NCBI RefSeq assembly: GCF_003201655.1
Contig: NZ_QJJU01000010.1
Span: 152,639-216,638, forward strand
Reading direction: 5' to 3'
Length of the DNA: 64,000 bases
Source: Mycolicibacterium moriokaense
GTDB lineage: Bacteria; Actinomycetota; Actinomycetes; Mycobacteriales; Mycobacteriaceae
Below, one piece after another: positions 37,842 to 50,382 of this stretch. Positions within the stretch are counted from its first letter, which is position 1. Each line of letters opens with the position of its first letter. The position numbers and the translations under genes were made by a program. A model generated the notes under the pieces. It was given only the letters and a program-made list of their open reading frames with translations. It searched no databases and was not told the origin of the DNA.

Positions 37842-38393
37842 CTACAGACTTGAGCGCAGCGTCCAGGCGTGTCCGCGGAAGTGCATCACCGTTCGGCTGA
37901 CCGGCGCAATATCGATGCGCCAGAACGACTTCGGAGGCGCGTTCAGTGCAACCAGGATCGCGGCCCTGATCACTGACGGGTGCGTGACGACGACCAGCCG
38001 AGTGCGACGGGTGGTCAGTGAATCCATCCACCCGCGCACCCGTTCGATCAGCTCGACCACCGACTCGCCACCGTGCGGCGCCCGCGTCGGATCGGTCAGC
38101 CAGATCGCCAGATCGTCGGACTGCACGCCGCCAACCACGTCGCCGCGCCACCGTCCGCAGTCCAGATCCGCCAGCCTGTTGTCGATGCTGGCGTGCAGAC
38201 CGAGCAGTTCGGCCGTCTGCCTTGTCCGTTTCTCCGGGCCGCAATAGGCGCGTTCGGTGACACCCAGATCGATCGACGCGTCGACCTGGCGATGGCCGAC
38301 CGCATTGAGCGGTTCGTCGGTGGGAAACCGTCCGGCCGACATCGCATCGGTCATCGCGTGCGATACGAGTGTCAGCCGGACGACCTCACTCAT
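37842..38393 (-). CDS. Histidine-phosphatase-family protein of the cobalt operon
   Basis: 183 residues of the phosphoglycerate-mutase-like superfamily. The N-terminal motif that is normally RHG reads S11-H12-A13 (LVSHAMT), so the first phosphate-binding Arg is missing. The second Arg (EKRTRQTAELL), Glu (HGGESV) and second His (VVTHPSVIR) are kept. It lies 27 bp downstream of cbtA, third gene behind the cobalamin riboswitch, which suggests a B12-related substrate such as alpha-ribazole phosphate (inference). Activity may be reduced or altered. Confidence 0.75.
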   Translation of the reverse strand: MSEVVRLTLVSHAMTDAMSAGRFPTDEPLNAVGHRQVDASIDLGVTERAYCGPEKRTRQTAELLGLHASIDNRLADLDCGRWRGDVVGGVQSDDLAIWLTDPTRAPHGGESVVELIERVRGWMDSLTTRRTRLVVVTHPSVIRAAILVALNAPPKSFWRIDIAPVSRTVMHFRGHAWTLRSSL

Positions 38394-38420
38394 GCCTCGG
38401 CTCCCGGTCGCCTTCGGGAC

Positions 38421-39206
38421 TCACGCCGAAATTGTCTCCCGCCGGTTCTCGTCGAGGAAGCGCGATGCCAGCGCCGCGAACACCAGACCGATCGTCGCCC
38501 ACATGACCACTTGGGTGCCCAGTGAGAAGAGTCGGAACTGGTACAGATCGTCTGCGGGGAAGCCTTCGTAGATGATCGTGCCCGCGTTATCGCGCAACGG
38601 TCCCGGCGTCTCGTCGATCGTCGGCAGGATCAACATCACCACGGCGATCGCGACGATGTACGCACCCGCCGCGGCCAGCGTCGCGTTCCACGCACCGATG
38701 CGCGAGGCCAACCGCCGACCGAGATAGACCGCGCCGACGAACAACGCGGCGGACACCACGACCATCAGCAGATACAACAGCGTGCGCTGGCGGATGGTCT
38801 CTTCGAGGCTCACGGCCGGCGGGTTGGCCGGGTACTTCAGTGCGGGAACCACGTACAGGCTCAACAACATTCCGCCTGCGAGGTAGGTCGACAAGAGACG
38901 GGCCGAGACGTTGCCCACGCGTCCGTACGTCACCGCGAACACAACCGCGAACAGCGCGCCCATGGCAACACTGAACGCCAACACCCCGAAGCCCATGCCG
39001 ATGTTGGCCTGGATGCCACGGGTGAACACCTCGGCGCCGTGCTCGTGCGCGCCATGCTCCATGGCCTCGTGCGCAGCGCCGACGCCGTCCTCGTAGCCGA
39101 TCGCCCGATCGATGACGGGCTCTACGAAGATCCGGGCGAAGAGGAATGCGAGCACTCCGGCAAGGGCGCCGGCGAGAAGGCCACGCCCGATGATTTGCTT
39201 TTCCAT
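38421..39206 (-). CDS. cbtA: Cobalt transporter CbtA
   Basis: 261-residue membrane protein with five to six hydrophobic segments. It is recognised as CbtA by the N-terminal GLLAGALAGVLAFLFARIFVEPVI and a His/Glu-rich loop (HEAMEHGAHEHGAEVF) that could bind Co(II). CbtA and CbtB form a predicted B12-regulated cobalt uptake system. ATG has TAAGGGAG upstream. 21 bp after cbtB. Confidence 0.88.
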   Translation of the reverse strand: MEKQIIGRGLLAGALAGVLAFLFARIFVEPVIDRAIGYEDGVGAAHEAMEHGAHEHGAEVFTRGIQANIGMGFGVLAFSVAMGALFAVVFAVTYGRVGNVSARLLSTYLAGGMLLSLYVVPALKYPANPPAVSLEETIRQRTLLYLLMVVVSAALFVGAVYLGRRLASRIGAWNATLAAAGAYIVAIAVVMLILPTIDETPGPLRDNAGTIIYEGFPADDLYQFRLFSLGTQVVMWATIGLVFAALASRFLDENRRETISA

Positions 39207-39227
39207 TGTGTTGGCTACTCCCTTACG

Positions 39228-39443
39228 TCAGTGGCAAGGGAAGCCGAGCAGGTGGCGGGCGTCGTGCACGAACTCGTGCACGTAGGTGTTGTTACCGAAC
39301 ACCGACGTCGCGCCTTGGTCCATGCCGACGAAGTAGAGCACCACCAATGCGAGGAATGCGGTGAGTGAGAGCCAGATAGCCGCTTTGGCCACCGACAGGT
39401 CGACTGCAGGCGCTACGGTCCTGTGAGCCTCGGAAGAAGTCAT
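39228..39443 (-). CDS. cbtB: Cobalt transporter subunit CbtB
   Basis: 71 residues with one membrane segment (AAIWLSLTAFLALVVLYFVG) and the His-rich C terminus HEFVHDARHLLGFPCH typical of CbtB, a likely metal site. First gene of cbtB-cbtA-phosphatase. AAAGGAA lies 8 nt before the ATG, directly downstream of the riboswitch. Confidence 0.9.
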   Translation of the reverse strand: MTSSEAHRTVAPAVDLSVAKAAIWLSLTAFLALVVLYFVGMDQGATSVFGNNTYVHEFVHDARHLLGFPCH

Positions 39444-39474
39444 GTCATTTCCTTTCCGGGAATTCGCGTCCCAG

Positions 39475-39587
39475 TTTCCAAAGGTGACGACGGGCGTCGG
39501 GTCTGACTTTGCACAGTGGCGCGACCGTTCTGGATTTTCACCAGATTCCTTCGCTCGTCGATTACAGCAGCATCCTAACCATCGGGT
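39475..39587 (-). promoter_or_regulatory. Cobalamin (B12) riboswitch
   Basis: On the minus strand the leader of cbtB contains the conserved cobalamin core GGTGAAAATCC (in GAATCTGGTGAAAATCCAG, about 39544-39562). It is followed by CGGTCGCGCCACTGT and AGTCAGACCC, in the order of the B12 riboswitch consensus. High B12 is expected to shut off translation or transcription of the cobalt-uptake operon. Outer boundaries are approximate. Confidence 0.88.
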
Positions 39588-39959
39588 CTAGCTTCCGGCG
39601 CCGTAACCCAGCTGACTGGCGGTGTATTTCGCCGCGTCGGTGACGGGGACGGCCTGTACGGCGGTGCCGTATGCGCAGATCTCGGTCCACACGTCGCCCA
39701 GCTCGGTCGTGTCGAACCGCATGGCGACGATCGCGTTGCCGCCCCTGGCGCGGGCCTCGGCGATCAGTCGGCTCATTGCCTCGTTGCGGCTTTCGGCGAG
39801 GTTCTTCGTCATGCCCTGCAGCTCACCACCGAACATGGACTTGAAGCCTGCGCCCATCTGAGCGAACGCGTTTCGTGACCGGACGGTCAGTCCGAAGACC
39901 TCCCCGCAGACGCGCTGGATCTCCCAGCCGGGGAGGTCGTTGGTGGTTACAACAAGCAC
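39588..39959 (-). CDS. YbjQ/UPF0145-family protein
   Basis: 123 residues, a small pentamer-forming family once annotated as heavy-metal-binding. Typical segments: TTNDLPGWEIQRVCGEVFGLTVRSRN and ARARGGNAIVAMRFDT. Function unknown. GTG 39959 is chosen because homology starts at VLVVTTNDLPG and GAGGAAGG lies upstream; the frame is open further but passes through the clpC1 terminator. Situated between clpC1 and the cobalt operon. Confidence 0.83.
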   Translation of the reverse strand: MLVVTTNDLPGWEIQRVCGEVFGLTVRSRNAFAQMGAGFKSMFGGELQGMTKNLAESRNEAMSRLIAEARARGGNAIVAMRFDTTELGDVWTEICAYGTAVQAVPVTDAAKYTASQLGYGAGS

Positions 39960-39981
39960 GGTCGAGCCTTCCTCTAAAGCG

Positions 39982-40020
39982 AAACGGGCGGTTACCCCGG
40001 AGAAGGGTAACCGCCCGTTT
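39982..40020 (-). terminator. clpC1 transcription terminator
   Basis: A perfect 16-bp stem (AAACGGGCGGTTACCC and its complement) with a 7-nt loop, 13 nt after the clpC1 stop. The minus-strand RNA ends in GUUUCGCUUU, a short U-rich tail, so this is a near-canonical intrinsic terminator. Confidence 0.85.
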
Positions 40021-40032
40021 TCGTTGTAGTTG

Positions 40033-42582
<2,550 letters not shown>

Positions 42583-42870
42583 CGGCGGTTACCTGCTCTC
42601 CATCACATAGGTCGGCGCCTTGCGCCAGGAAACGCACTGCACCTACCGTCCACTCTAATGGGCGGCCGCTCCCGCTGCCCCGCTTGGCTGTCTGCTCTCG
42701 GCGGACATATCGGCGAATACGGTGCGCCAGCACTCGTCGCTCAGGTGCTGCTGACTAGCAACGCCCAGGCGACCGAAACCTTTCCCGATTCCTGGGGGCG
42801 ACGAGTTCGCCGCTAGCGAAAGCACGCACCAGCGAACCCGACGACGGGTCCGCATTCTGGCAACGGCCTA

Positions 42871-43212
42871 TTACGTTGCCGCGTGAAATGCGTCGATGAC
42901 GTCGGCGGGGATGCGTCCACGGGTGGATACGTTGTGCCCGTTGCGGCGTGCCCAATCGCGGATTGCTGCGCTTTGCTCGCGATCGATCGCCGCCCTCCCA
43001 CGGCCCGATCCAGCCGAACGTCCGCGCCTGCGGCCACCGACCCGCCTACCTGCGTCCACCCATTGCTTCAGGTCGTTTCGAAGCTTTGAGGCATTTTTGT
43101 TAGAAAGATCGATCTCATAGCTCACCCCGTCGAGCCCGAATTCGACCGTCTCATCGGCGGCACCTTCGCCGTCGAAATCGTCGACCAAGGTGACGGTCAC
43201 TTTCTTCGCCAT
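42871..43212 (-). CDS. lsr2: Nucleoid-associated silencer Lsr2
   Basis: H-NS-like protein that bridges A+T-rich DNA and silences horizontally acquired and cell-surface genes. 113 residues: an N-terminal dimerisation domain ([20 protein letters not shown]...), a basic Arg/Gly linker ([15 protein letters not shown]) and a C-terminal domain with the AT-hook-like [18 protein letters not shown] 43212 is preceded by GGGGTA. An upstream in-frame ATG (43296) adds non-conserved residues. Downstream of lysS1 as in M. tuberculosis. Confidence 0.97.
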   Translation of the reverse strand: MAKKVTVTLVDDFDGEGAADETVEFGLDGVSYEIDLSNKNASKLRNDLKQWVDAGRRVGGRRRGRSAGSGRGRAAIDREQSAAIRDWARRNGHNVSTRGRIPADVIDAFHAAT

Positions 43213-43329
43213 TACCCCACACTGCCCTTCTGCCTTGAGCACTTGATGAGTCGCTAAGATCTCGAACCCCCCGGCACCAATGTGCCACACAAACATGCAC
43301 CATTCAACAAGTACTGATTTTTAAGCAGA

Positions 43330-44853
43330 TCAGTTGCTGTGACGACGCACAATCGGGAACAAAACTGTCTCCCGAATCGACAGTCCCGTCAAAGCCATCA
43401 ACAGCCTATCGATACCCATTCCAGTGCCCGTAGAAGGCGGCATCGCATACTCTAAAGCGGCCAAGAAATCCTCATCGAGAGCCATTGCCTCGTCATCGCC
43501 TGCGGCCGCTGCGCGAGCCTGCGCTTCGAACCTTTCGCGTTGGATAACCGGGTCGATCAGCTCGGAGTAGCCGGTGGCCAACTCGATGTGCCGAACGTAT
43601 AGATCCCACTTCTCGGTGACGCCCTCGATGGTGCGGTGCGAGCGGGTCAGTGGCGTTGTCTCCACGGGAAAATCGCGCACGAAGGTCGGCGCCCAAAGCG
43701 TGTTACCGACGGAGTGCTCCCATAGTTCCTCGACCAATTTTCCGTGCCCATAACCACGATCCCGCGGAATGACGACACCGAGCCGATCGGCGATCTCCCA
43801 CAACCGATCGACCGCCGTCTGCGGGGTGATCTCTTCACCCAGCGCTTCAGACAGCGATGGATACATTTCTATCGTGTCCCATTCGCCGTCGACATCGTAG
43901 ACCGTGCCATCGGGCAATGGCAGCTTTCTTGTGCCGATCGCCTCGTCGGCGACTTCCTGAATAATCTCGCGGGTGACGACGGCGGAATCGTCGTAGGTGC
44001 CGTAGGCCTGATATGTCTCGAGCATCGCGAATTCGGGCGAATGTGTGGAATCCGCACCTTCGTTTCTGAACACCCGATTCAACTCGAAGACCTTGTCGAA
44101 ACCGCCTACCAAGCAACGCTTTAGGAACAGTTCCGGCGCGATCCGTAGGTAGAGGTCCACATCGAGCGCATTGGAGTGTGTGACGAACGGACGGGCGGCT
44201 GCACCGCCCGCCAAGGTCTGCAGGATTGGCGTCTCAACTTCGAGAAAGCCGCGACGCTCAAGCGCCGAGCGCACCGCCCGCACCACGGCCACCCGTTGAC
44301 GCGCAATGGTTCGGGCCTCGGGACGAACGATCAGATCGACATAGCGCTGCCGCACCCTGGTCTCTTCGCTCATCTCTTTATGTGCGACCGGAAGCGGGCG
44401 CAGCGCCTTGGAAACAATTTGCCAGGAATCGGCGAGCACAGATAGTTCGCCGCGACGAGAACTGATCACCTCGCCGTGCACATAAGCGATGTCGCCGAGG
44501 TCGACGTCGGTCTTCCATGCGTCGAGCGATTCCTGTCCGACGCGGTCGAGGCTGATCATCACCTGCAGTGGGGTGCCGTCACCGTCCTGCAGTGTGGCGA
44601 AACACAATTTTCCTGAGTTGCGGGCAAACATCACCCGTCCGGCAACGCCGACGATCTGGCCGGTCTCGGTGTTCGCAGGTAGGTCGGGATAGGCCTGCCG
44701 AATCTCGGCGAGCGTGTGTGTGCGGTCGACCTCGACCGGATAGGGGTCGCGGCCCTCTGCGAGCAGCCGCTCCCGCTTGGCCTGACGGATCCGGAACTGC
44801 TCGGGGACGTCGGGCTCGGAGTCGGGCTGATCAGGTGAGGTCACGACGTGCAA
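43330..44853 (-). CDS. lysS: Lysyl-tRNA synthetase
   Basis: Class II synthetase charging tRNA-Lys (LysS1, Rv3598c). N-terminal OB-fold anticodon-binding domain ([20 protein letters not shown]), motif 2 [18 protein letters not shown], and motif 3 [15 protein letters not shown]. 507 residues. It has looser third-position G+C than its neighbours in places and a shorter loop after the IADRLGV segment than the tuberculosis enzyme. ATG 44853 or GTG 44844 may start; the divergent PLP-enzyme gene begins 14 bp away. Confidence 0.95.
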   Translation of the reverse strand: MHVVTSPDQPDSEPDVPEQFRIRQAKRERLLAEGRDPYPVEVDRTHTLAEIRQAYPDLPANTETGQIVGVAGRVMFARNSGKLCFATLQDGDGTPLQVMISLDRVGQESLDAWKTDVDLGDIAYVHGEVISSRRGELSVLADSWQIVSKALRPLPVAHKEMSEETRVRQRYVDLIVRPEARTIARQRVAVVRAVRSALERRGFLEVETPILQTLAGGAAARPFVTHSNALDVDLYLRIAPELFLKRCLVGGFDKVFELNRVFRNEGADSTHSPEFAMLETYQAYGTYDDSAVVTREIIQEVADEAIGTRKLPLPDGTVYDVDGEWDTIEMYPSLSEALGEEITPQTAVDRLWEIADRLGVVIPRDRGYGHGKLVEELWEHSVGNTLWAPTFVRDFPVETTPLTRSHRTIEGVTEKWDLYVRHIELATGYSELIDPVIQRERFEAQARAAAAGDDEAMALDEDFLAALEYAMPPSTGTGMGIDRLLMALTGLSIRETVLFPIVRRHSN

Positions 44854-44867
44854 GCTTAAATGAACGC

Positions 44868-46109
44868 ATGGCCGCTCCCATCAATGCTGCGGCGGTGGCC
44901 GCCCTGGCCGACGAGGTCATCGACTGGCGTTTCAAGGGCCTGCCGGCGTCGTGGTGGGGCCGCACCCCGGCACAGATCCGTGTGGAGGCGCCGGATCTGT
45001 TCGACGGCGGTGGCGCCGTCGGCCCCGTGTGCGTGCTGCGTGCCGGGGCCATGGCGCACAACCTCGCCGCGATGGCCGGCTGGTGCCGCGACCGCGGCGT
45101 TGAGCTCGCGCCGCACGGCAAGACGCATATGGCGCCGCAGCTGTTCGCACGTCAGCTCGACGCGGGCGCGTGCGCGATCACCGCGGCGACATTGAGTCAC
45201 GTGCGCGTGTACCGAGCCTTTGGCGTGCGTGACGTGGTGCTGGCCAACGAGCTTGTCGATGAGGCGGGATTGCGCTGGCTGGCTGCCGAACTGGATACCC
45301 ACCCTGAGTTCTCGATGATTTGTTGGGTGGATTCGGTGCGCGGCGTGGAGCTGATGACGGCGGCGCTGGCCTCGGCGGGAGCGGTCAGGGCGGTCGACGT
45401 TTGCGTCGAGCTGGGCATGCCGGGCGGGCGCACGGGCTGTCGCGGTCGCCATGCCGTCGACGAAGTAGCGCGCGCAGCGGCCGATTCCCCGCGGCTGCGG
45501 CTGGTCGGTGTCGCAGGCTACGAGGCGGCGGTGGGCCACGACATCGCGCCAGACGCGGTGGCTCGCGTCACCGGATACCTAGCCGCGTTGCGCGCCGCGG
45601 CGGTGCGGTTGGCCCCGCTGTTCGAGGCGGACCAGGTGATCGTCACCGCGGGCGGCAGCACCTATTTCGACGCGGTCGCCGACGTGCTGACCGGCGACTG
45701 GCCCGAGGGCTTGGAGGTGCGCACCATCGTGCGTAGCGGCGCGTACCTCACTCATGACGACGGTTTGTATGCGCGGACCTCGCCGCTTCGTGCTGCGCTG
45801 CAGCCTGCGCTGCAGGTGTGGGCCCAGGTGGTGTCGCGTCCGGAGCCGGGACTGGCGGTGCTGACGATGGGCCGACGCGACGTGTCCTTCGACCAGGATC
45901 TGCCGATCCCGCTGGGGTTGACGGACAGCGCAGTGACCAAGCTCAACGATCAGCACGCGTATCTGCGGCTGGGCAGCGACACCGTGGAGGTCGGCAGCTG
46001 GCTGGGATTCGGCATCTCGCATCCGTGCACGGTGTTCGACAAGTGGCAGCTGATCCCCGAGCTCGACGCCGACGACCGCGTGGTCGGCCTGATCCGCACG
46101 TTCTTCTAG
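44868..46109 (+). CDS. Fold-type III PLP enzyme, D-serine dehydratase/D-threonine aldolase-like
   Basis: 413 residues with an alanine-racemase-type PLP barrel: the PLP Lys is in [16 protein letters not shown]-terminal domain carries a metal site ([10 protein letters not shown]: His and Cys, as in DSD1-like D-serine dehydratases). Probably acts on a D-amino or hydroxy-amino acid; exact reaction uncertain. ATG 44868 is preceded by TTAAAT 6 nt upstream, consistent with a leaderless start, and there is no Shine-Dalgarno. Divergent from lysS. Confidence 0.82.
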   Translation: MAAPINAAAVAALADEVIDWRFKGLPASWWGRTPAQIRVEAPDLFDGGGAVGPVCVLRAGAMAHNLAAMAGWCRDRGVELAPHGKTHMAPQLFARQLDAGACAITAATLSHVRVYRAFGVRDVVLANELVDEAGLRWLAAELDTHPEFSMICWVDSVRGVELMTAALASAGAVRAVDVCVELGMPGGRTGCRGRHAVDEVARAAADSPRLRLVGVAGYEAAVGHDIAPDAVARVTGYLAALRAAAVRLAPLFEADQVIVTAGGSTYFDAVADVLTGDWPEGLEVRTIVRSGAYLTHDDGLYARTSPLRAALQPALQVWAQVVSRPEPGLAVLTMGRRDVSFDQDLPIPLGLTDSAVTKLNDQHAYLRLGSDTVEVGSWLGFGISHPCTVFDKWQLIPELDADDRVVGLIRTFF

Positions 46110-46115
46110 CGCGCC

Positions 46116-46196
46116 CTATTTGATGCCGACAACCATCGATTCATTGCCGGTCAACTGCTCGACGTAGCTGTCGCTGAAGCCGGCATCGGCCATCCA
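46116..46196 (-). pseudogene. Orphaned C-terminal codons of the methyltransferase
   Basis: 27 codons in frame with the upstream methyltransferase, separated from it only by the TGA at 46197-46199. They encode the conserved family tail ending ESMVVGIK before a TAG. Confidence 0.75.
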
Positions 46197-47132
46197 TCAG
46201 CGGCAGTCCGCGCCCGTGAAGTCGAACCCGCCCGCTGTTTCGATGAGCATGTTGAGGCTCATCATCAGACCGAAGGCGTTCTCGCGCCGCTCGTCGTCGA
46301 TGATTGCCTCGTAGACGATCAGTGCGCCGCCGTCAGGAAGAGCTTCATGCGCCTTCTTGATCAGCATCTTTTTCTCGGCCAGGTCCCAATCGTGGAGGAC
46401 GTGCCCCATGATCAGGACGTCGACATTGGGGAACGGCTCCGTAAAGAAGTCGAGGCTTTGGAATCGCAGCCTGTCCGACAATCCATGCGCGGCAACGTAT
46501 TCGGTAAAGACAGGCTCCAGCGGCGGCAGGTCGGCGCCCCCGCCGATGATGTGCGGGAAGTTCCGCGCCACCTGTACCGGTACGTTGCCCTGTGCGGTAC
46601 CGATGTCCATGAACGTCTTGTGGTTCTGCCAGGGAAACTTCGATGCGATCGCGTCTGCGGAGCCCATGCTCACCGCGGTCATCGCTCGCGCGAATTCGCG
46701 CAGCCGTGCCGGATCCGAATAGAGCACGCCGAAGAAGTCCTCGTCAGCCTTCGCCTCGTTCTGCGGCTCGCCGGTGCGCAGCCCTTCTGTCAGGTTGCCC
46801 CAGGACGGGTACAGGCGTGTGTTGGCCATCTCGAGGAGGCCGCCCGCATAGGACGGCTTCGCCTTGTCCAGAAACGCGTCGACGTCCGCGGCGTTGGAGT
46901 ACGTGTAGCCGTCGCGGTCCAGTATCCGAAGGGCAACAAGGGTGTCGAAGAAGTCGCGGGCGCTCCGCTCGTGGATGCCGATCCGCTGCCGAAGTTGGTC
47001 CGCGGTCAACGGCGCTTTCGCGAGCTCCGTGAAAACCCCGAGCTCGACGGCGGTGAGCAGTGTCTTCGATGGCCAGAAGGCCAAGCCCATATCGAGTATC
47101 CGTGCCGGGTCCAGCGGCTCCGTTGCAGTCAT
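46197..47132 (-). CDS. O-methyltransferase-like protein, C-terminally truncated by an in-frame TGA
   Basis: SAM-dependent methyltransferase of the plant-COMT/hydroxyneurosporene type. A winged-helix dimerisation domain (~15-100, [20 protein letters not shown]) precedes a Rossmann domain with [24 protein letters not shown] and [15 protein letters not shown] 47132 has GGGGGG upstream; an earlier in-frame ATG is at 47174. Translation stops at TGA 46197-46199 after FTGADCR. The same frame then continues for 26 sense codons (WMADAGFSDSYVEQ...MVVGIK) to TAG at 46116, exactly the C terminus expected for the family. So it is a recent nonsense mutation or a sequencing error; the last strand and helix are lost. 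Substrate unknown. Confidence 0.8.
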   Translation of the reverse strand: MTATEPLDPARILDMGLAFWPSKTLLTAVELGVFTELAKAPLTADQLRQRIGIHERSARDFFDTLVALRILDRDGYTYSNAADVDAFLDKAKPSYAGGLLEMANTRLYPSWGNLTEGLRTGEPQNEAKADEDFFGVLYSDPARLREFARAMTAVSMGSADAIASKFPWQNHKTFMDIGTAQGNVPVQVARNFPHIIGGGADLPPLEPVFTEYVAAHGLSDRLRFQSLDFFTEPFPNVDVLIMGHVLHDWDLAEKKMLIKKAHEALPDGGALIVYEAIIDDERRENAFGLMMSLNMLIETAGGFDFTGADCR

Positions 47133-47209
47133 TGCTACCCCCCATTGCCCCTCCGTGGGACCAGTGTGGGGCAATAGTTCAGCGCTCGCGTCGCTTTTGC
47201 ATCACGACC

Positions 47210-48025
47210 TCAGCGGGCCTGCTTGAGCCTGCCCCGTGAGCTGTCGCGGTTGCGCTCGAACACCAATCGCAGGCCGTCAAGGGTGAGGTGCTGGTCGTAC
47301 TTGTCGACGGTGTGGAGGTCGGGCAACAGCATTGGCGCGGTGTGGCCGGTGGCCACCACGGTGACGTCGTCACCGGCGAAACCGTCGACGTCCTCCCGGA
47401 TGCGGTTGACCAATCCGTCGACGAGACCGGCGAATCCGAACACGGCACCGGCCTGCATGCATTCGACGGTGTTCTTGCCGACCACCGAGCGGGGCCGGGT
47501 TAGCTCGACGCGCCGCAACGCCGCCGACCGCGCGGCGGCCGCATCGGAGGATACCTGCACGCCGGGAGCGATTGCACCGCCAAGGAATTCGCCCTTTGCA
47601 GACACCACGTCCACACAGATCGACGAGCCGAAGTCCACGACGATCGCAGCCTTGCCGTATTTGTGATAGGCGGCCAGGCAGTTGACGATGCGGTCTGCGC
47701 CAACCTCTTTGGGGTTGTCGACCAGAAGCGGGATGCCGGTGCGTACACCGGGCTCGATCAACACGTGCGGCACCGATGGCCAGTACTGTTCGAGCATCAA
47801 GCGCACCTCGTGTAGCACCGACGGCACAGTCGAGAGCCCCGCCGCACCGGTCAGCTGCTCGGAGTCGTCGCCGATCAGGCCATCGATCGTGAGCGCGAGT
47901 TCATCGGAGGTCACTTCGGATTCGGTGCGGATCCGCCACTGCTGCACAACTTTGGCGTGATCGCCTGACCCGGAGACCAGGCCCACAACCGTGTGGGTAT
48001 TTCGGACGTCGATTGCGAGGAGCAC
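47210..48025 (-). CDS. coaX: Type III pantothenate kinase
   Basis: First step of coenzyme A synthesis, phosphorylating pantothenate. ASKHA fold: phosphate-binding [32 protein letters not shown] and [14 protein letters not shown] with GGAIAPGVQ. 271 residues. In M. tuberculosis CoaX (Rv3600c) appears inactive and PanK (CoaA) is the working enzyme; here the usual Thr of the third motif (GTA/TT) reads SSI, which may also affect activity. GTG start 4 bp after panD. Last gene of the pan operon. Confidence 0.93.
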   Translation of the reverse strand: MLLAIDVRNTHTVVGLVSGSGDHAKVVQQWRIRTESEVTSDELALTIDGLIGDDSEQLTGAAGLSTVPSVLHEVRLMLEQYWPSVPHVLIEPGVRTGIPLLVDNPKEVGADRIVNCLAAYHKYGKAAIVVDFGSSICVDVVSAKGEFLGGAIAPGVQVSSDAAAARSAALRRVELTRPRSVVGKNTVECMQAGAVFGFAGLVDGLVNRIREDVDGFAGDDVTVVATGHTAPMLLPDLHTVDKYDQHLTLDGLRLVFERNRDSSRGRLKQAR

Positions 48026-48029
48026 GGGC

Positions 48030-48437
48030 TTACCGCGGCGACATCAGCTCGGCCACATCGGCCGGCACGTAGGCAGGGTCGTGACCCAGATCGATCTGCT
48101 TGTTGTCGGCGTCAACGAACACCACCCGGGGCTGATACGCCCTCGCCTCGGCGTCCTCCATCGTGCCGTACGCTATCAGGATCACCAGGTCACCCGGATG
48201 CACGAGATGCGCTGCGGCGCCGTTGATGCCGATCACGCCGCTGCCGCGCTCGCCGGTGATCGCGTAGGTGACCAGACGTGCGCCGTTGTCGATATCGACG
48301 ATGGTGACCTGCTCACCCTCCAGCAGGTCGGCCGCATCCATCAAGTCGGCGTCGATGGTGACCGAGCCGACGTAGTGGAGGTCGGCCTTGGTCACCGTGG
48401 CACGGTGGATCTTCGATTTCAGCATTGTCCGTAACAT
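48030..48437 (-). CDS. panD: Aspartate 1-decarboxylase
   Basis: Makes beta-alanine for pantothenate; a pyruvoyl enzyme that self-cleaves between G24 and S25 (HYVGSVTID, both present). 135 residues. It is the target of pyrazinoic acid in M. tuberculosis. ATG 48437 overlaps the panC stop by one base; a further upstream ATG lies in panC. Confidence 0.96.
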   Translation of the reverse strand: MLRTMLKSKIHRATVTKADLHYVGSVTIDADLMDAADLLEGEQVTIVDIDNGARLVTYAITGERGSGVIGINGAAAHLVHPGDLVILIAYGTMEDAEARAYQPRVVFVDADNKQIDLGHDPAYVPADVAELMSPR

Positions 48438-49378
48438 TAGTTCCTCCAAGGTAATTCGTGGTTCTCGTCCAACCCGACCCGTGGGTGTCCGTCGATGCCC
48501 GCGGTTGCTCCGATGTCAATGGCGATGTTGTCAAGGAGCCTGGTACTGCCCAGTTGGGCGGCCACCAGCATCCTTGCGATGCCCTCGGCAGGCGCAGGAC
48601 CCAGCATCGCGTCCCGCACCTCCAGGTAGTCGACGGCGATGACGGGGACCTCTTCCAACACGGCGCCTGCCGCGTCCAGCGCCGCCGCGGCACCGCCAGA
48701 GGCGGCGTACATGCCTGCCAGCAGCGCCGCCGACAGCGCGCCCGCTTGCTCGCGTTCGACGTCGTCGAGATAGCGATTGCGCGACGACATCGCCAACCCG
48801 TCGGCCTCACGCACGATCGGCACCCCGACGATCTGCGTGTCGACGTTGAGGTCGGCGACCATCTGACGGATCAGCACCAGCTGCTGGTAATCCTTCTCAC
48901 CGAAGAACGCGCGATCGGGATGCACGATCTGCAGCAGTTTGAGCACCACGGTCAACACACCGGTGAAATGCGTTGGGCGGGCGGATCCTTCGAGTTCTGC
49001 GCCGAGCGGCCCCGGGTGCACGGAGGTTCGCCTGCCGTCCGGGTACATGTCGGCGGCCGTCGGCGTGAACGCGATCTCGACACCCTCGGCGCGCAGCGCT
49101 GCGAGATCGTCGGCAAGGGTGCGCGGGTAGGCGTCGAGGTCCTCGCCCGCGCCGAACTGCAAGGGATTGACGAAGATCGACACCACAACGACCGCGCCCT
49201 GCACCCGCTTGGCGGACCGGACCAGCGTCAGGTGGCCCTCGTGCAGCGCACCCATCGTCGGAACAAGCATCACCCTGCGGCCGGTGGCCCGCAGCGCCCT
49301 TGTGACATCGGAGACGTCGCGAGGGCTGGGGTAGACATTGAGGTCGCCTGCGGTGAACTGCGGCTTGGGCGTCGTCAC
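48437..49378 (-). CDS. panC: Pantothenate synthetase
   Basis: ATP-dependent condensation of pantoate and beta-alanine. Motifs: [15 protein letters not shown] (HIGH-like), [18 protein letters not shown] and the KMSKS-like MSSRNRYL. 313 residues from GTG 49378, which overlaps the stop of the DUF2520 gene (GTGA). Confidence 0.96.
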   Translation of the reverse strand: MTTPKPQFTAGDLNVYPSPRDVSDVTRALRATGRRVMLVPTMGALHEGHLTLVRSAKRVQGAVVVVSIFVNPLQFGAGEDLDAYPRTLADDLAALRAEGVEIAFTPTAADMYPDGRRTSVHPGPLGAELEGSARPTHFTGVLTVVLKLLQIVHPDRAFFGEKDYQQLVLIRQMVADLNVDTQIVGVPIVREADGLAMSSRNRYLDDVEREQAGALSAALLAGMYAASGGAAAALDAAGAVLEEVPVIAVDYLEVRDAMLGPAPAEGIARMLVAAQLGSTRLLDNIAIDIGATAGIDGHPRVGLDENHELPWRN

Positions 49379-50301
49379 GGTTGTCCCGAGAAATCGGAGA
49401 ATACGGCAAAGAATTCACTGGGCGCATGTGCGCGCTGTGCGGTGCGCAACGAGTTGGCCCGATATGCCTGTGCTAGTTGCGGATCCACTTCGGTGAGCGC
49501 GCGCAGATGACGGGCGACCGCGGCCGCGTCGCCGCGGGCCACCGGGCCGGTCAACGCCGCCTGCCCGCGCTGCAGCGAGTTCTCAAGCGACGCCCGCGCC
49601 AACGGGCCGATCACGCGCTCGGCGATGCCGCCTGGTGCGTCGCCAACCGTCTCCTGCCCAAGCAGCTCCTGCCCCCATAGTGCCGACCGCAGCGCCTCGA
49701 CCGCATCGAGCATGACGGTGACGACATGGTTGCTCGCATGGGCCAGCGCCGCGTGGTACAGCGTGCGAGCGTCCTCGCGGACCCGGAATGGTTCGCCGCC
49801 GATCTCGAGCACTAGCGACTGCGCGATCGCGTACCCGACCTCGTCGGCAGCGGTGACGCCGAAGCAGGTATCGGGCAGTCGCTCGATATCTTCATCCGAG
49901 CCGGTGAACGTCATCGCGGGATGGATGGCCAGCGGGATGCAGCCCTGCTCGGTCAGCGGCGCAAGCAGGCCGATGCCATTGCCGCCAGAGGTGTGGGCGA
50001 CGATGGTGCCCGGCCGCACCGCCGAGGTGGCCGCGAGGCCCGACACCAGGTCGCCCAGTTCGGCATCCGGGACCGCCAGCAGCAACAGTTCGGCGCGGCC
50101 TGCGACCTCGTCGACAGGCAGCACGGCGGTGTCGGGCAGCCTCCGTTCGGCACGCTGCCGGGACGCCTGGGAGATCGCGCTGCACGCGACGACCACATGC
50201 TCGGCGCGCTCCAACGCCACACCGAGCGCAGTGCCCACCCGACCAGCGGAAATGATGCCGATCGTGAGCCGCGCCGGACGGAATCCGTCGGGGGTCCCCA
50301 T
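49375..50301 (-). CDS. Rossmann-like/DUF2520 dehydrogenase-type protein (Rv3603c-like)
   Basis: 308 residues. N-terminal NAD(P)-binding Rossmann domain ([18 protein letters not shown]) and a C-terminal helical DUF2520 domain ([20 protein letters not shown]), similar in plan to ketopantoate and pyrroline-5-carboxylate reductases. As panE is not in this operon, a role in pantoate formation is tempting but unproven. ATG 50301 ([15 protein letters not shown]) matches the start of relatives; 50373 is a weaker alternative. Overlaps panC. Confidence 0.83.
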   Translation of the reverse strand: MGTPDGFRPARLTIGIISAGRVGTALGVALERAEHVVVACSAISQASRQRAERRLPDTAVLPVDEVAGRAELLLLAVPDAELGDLVSGLAATSAVRPGTIVAHTSGGNGIGLLAPLTEQGCIPLAIHPAMTFTGSDEDIERLPDTCFGVTAADEVGYAIAQSLVLEIGGEPFRVREDARTLYHAALAHASNHVVTVMLDAVEALRSALWGQELLGQETVGDAPGGIAERVIGPLARASLENSLQRGQAALTGPVARGDAAAVARHLRALTEVDPQLAQAYRANSLRTAQRAHAPSEFFAVFSDFSGQP

Positions 50302-50382
50302 GCAGACGACCTCGCTGAATGTCAAAAGCTTGTTCGTTCCGGTCCTGCGTTGCGGGTACCGGACGGTCGCCATCAGCCTATC

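Noticed and set aside
43330..44853. lysS as recently transferred because of looser codon use
   Set aside because: The sequence aligns along its whole length with mycobacterial LysS1 and keeps the conserved place next to lsr2; composition alone is not enough.
46197..46199. TGA as a selenocysteine codon in the methyltransferase
   Set aside because: No selenocysteine-type partner motif, no Cys known at this place in the family as far as I recall, and no obvious adjacent insertion element; a nonsense change or error is simpler.
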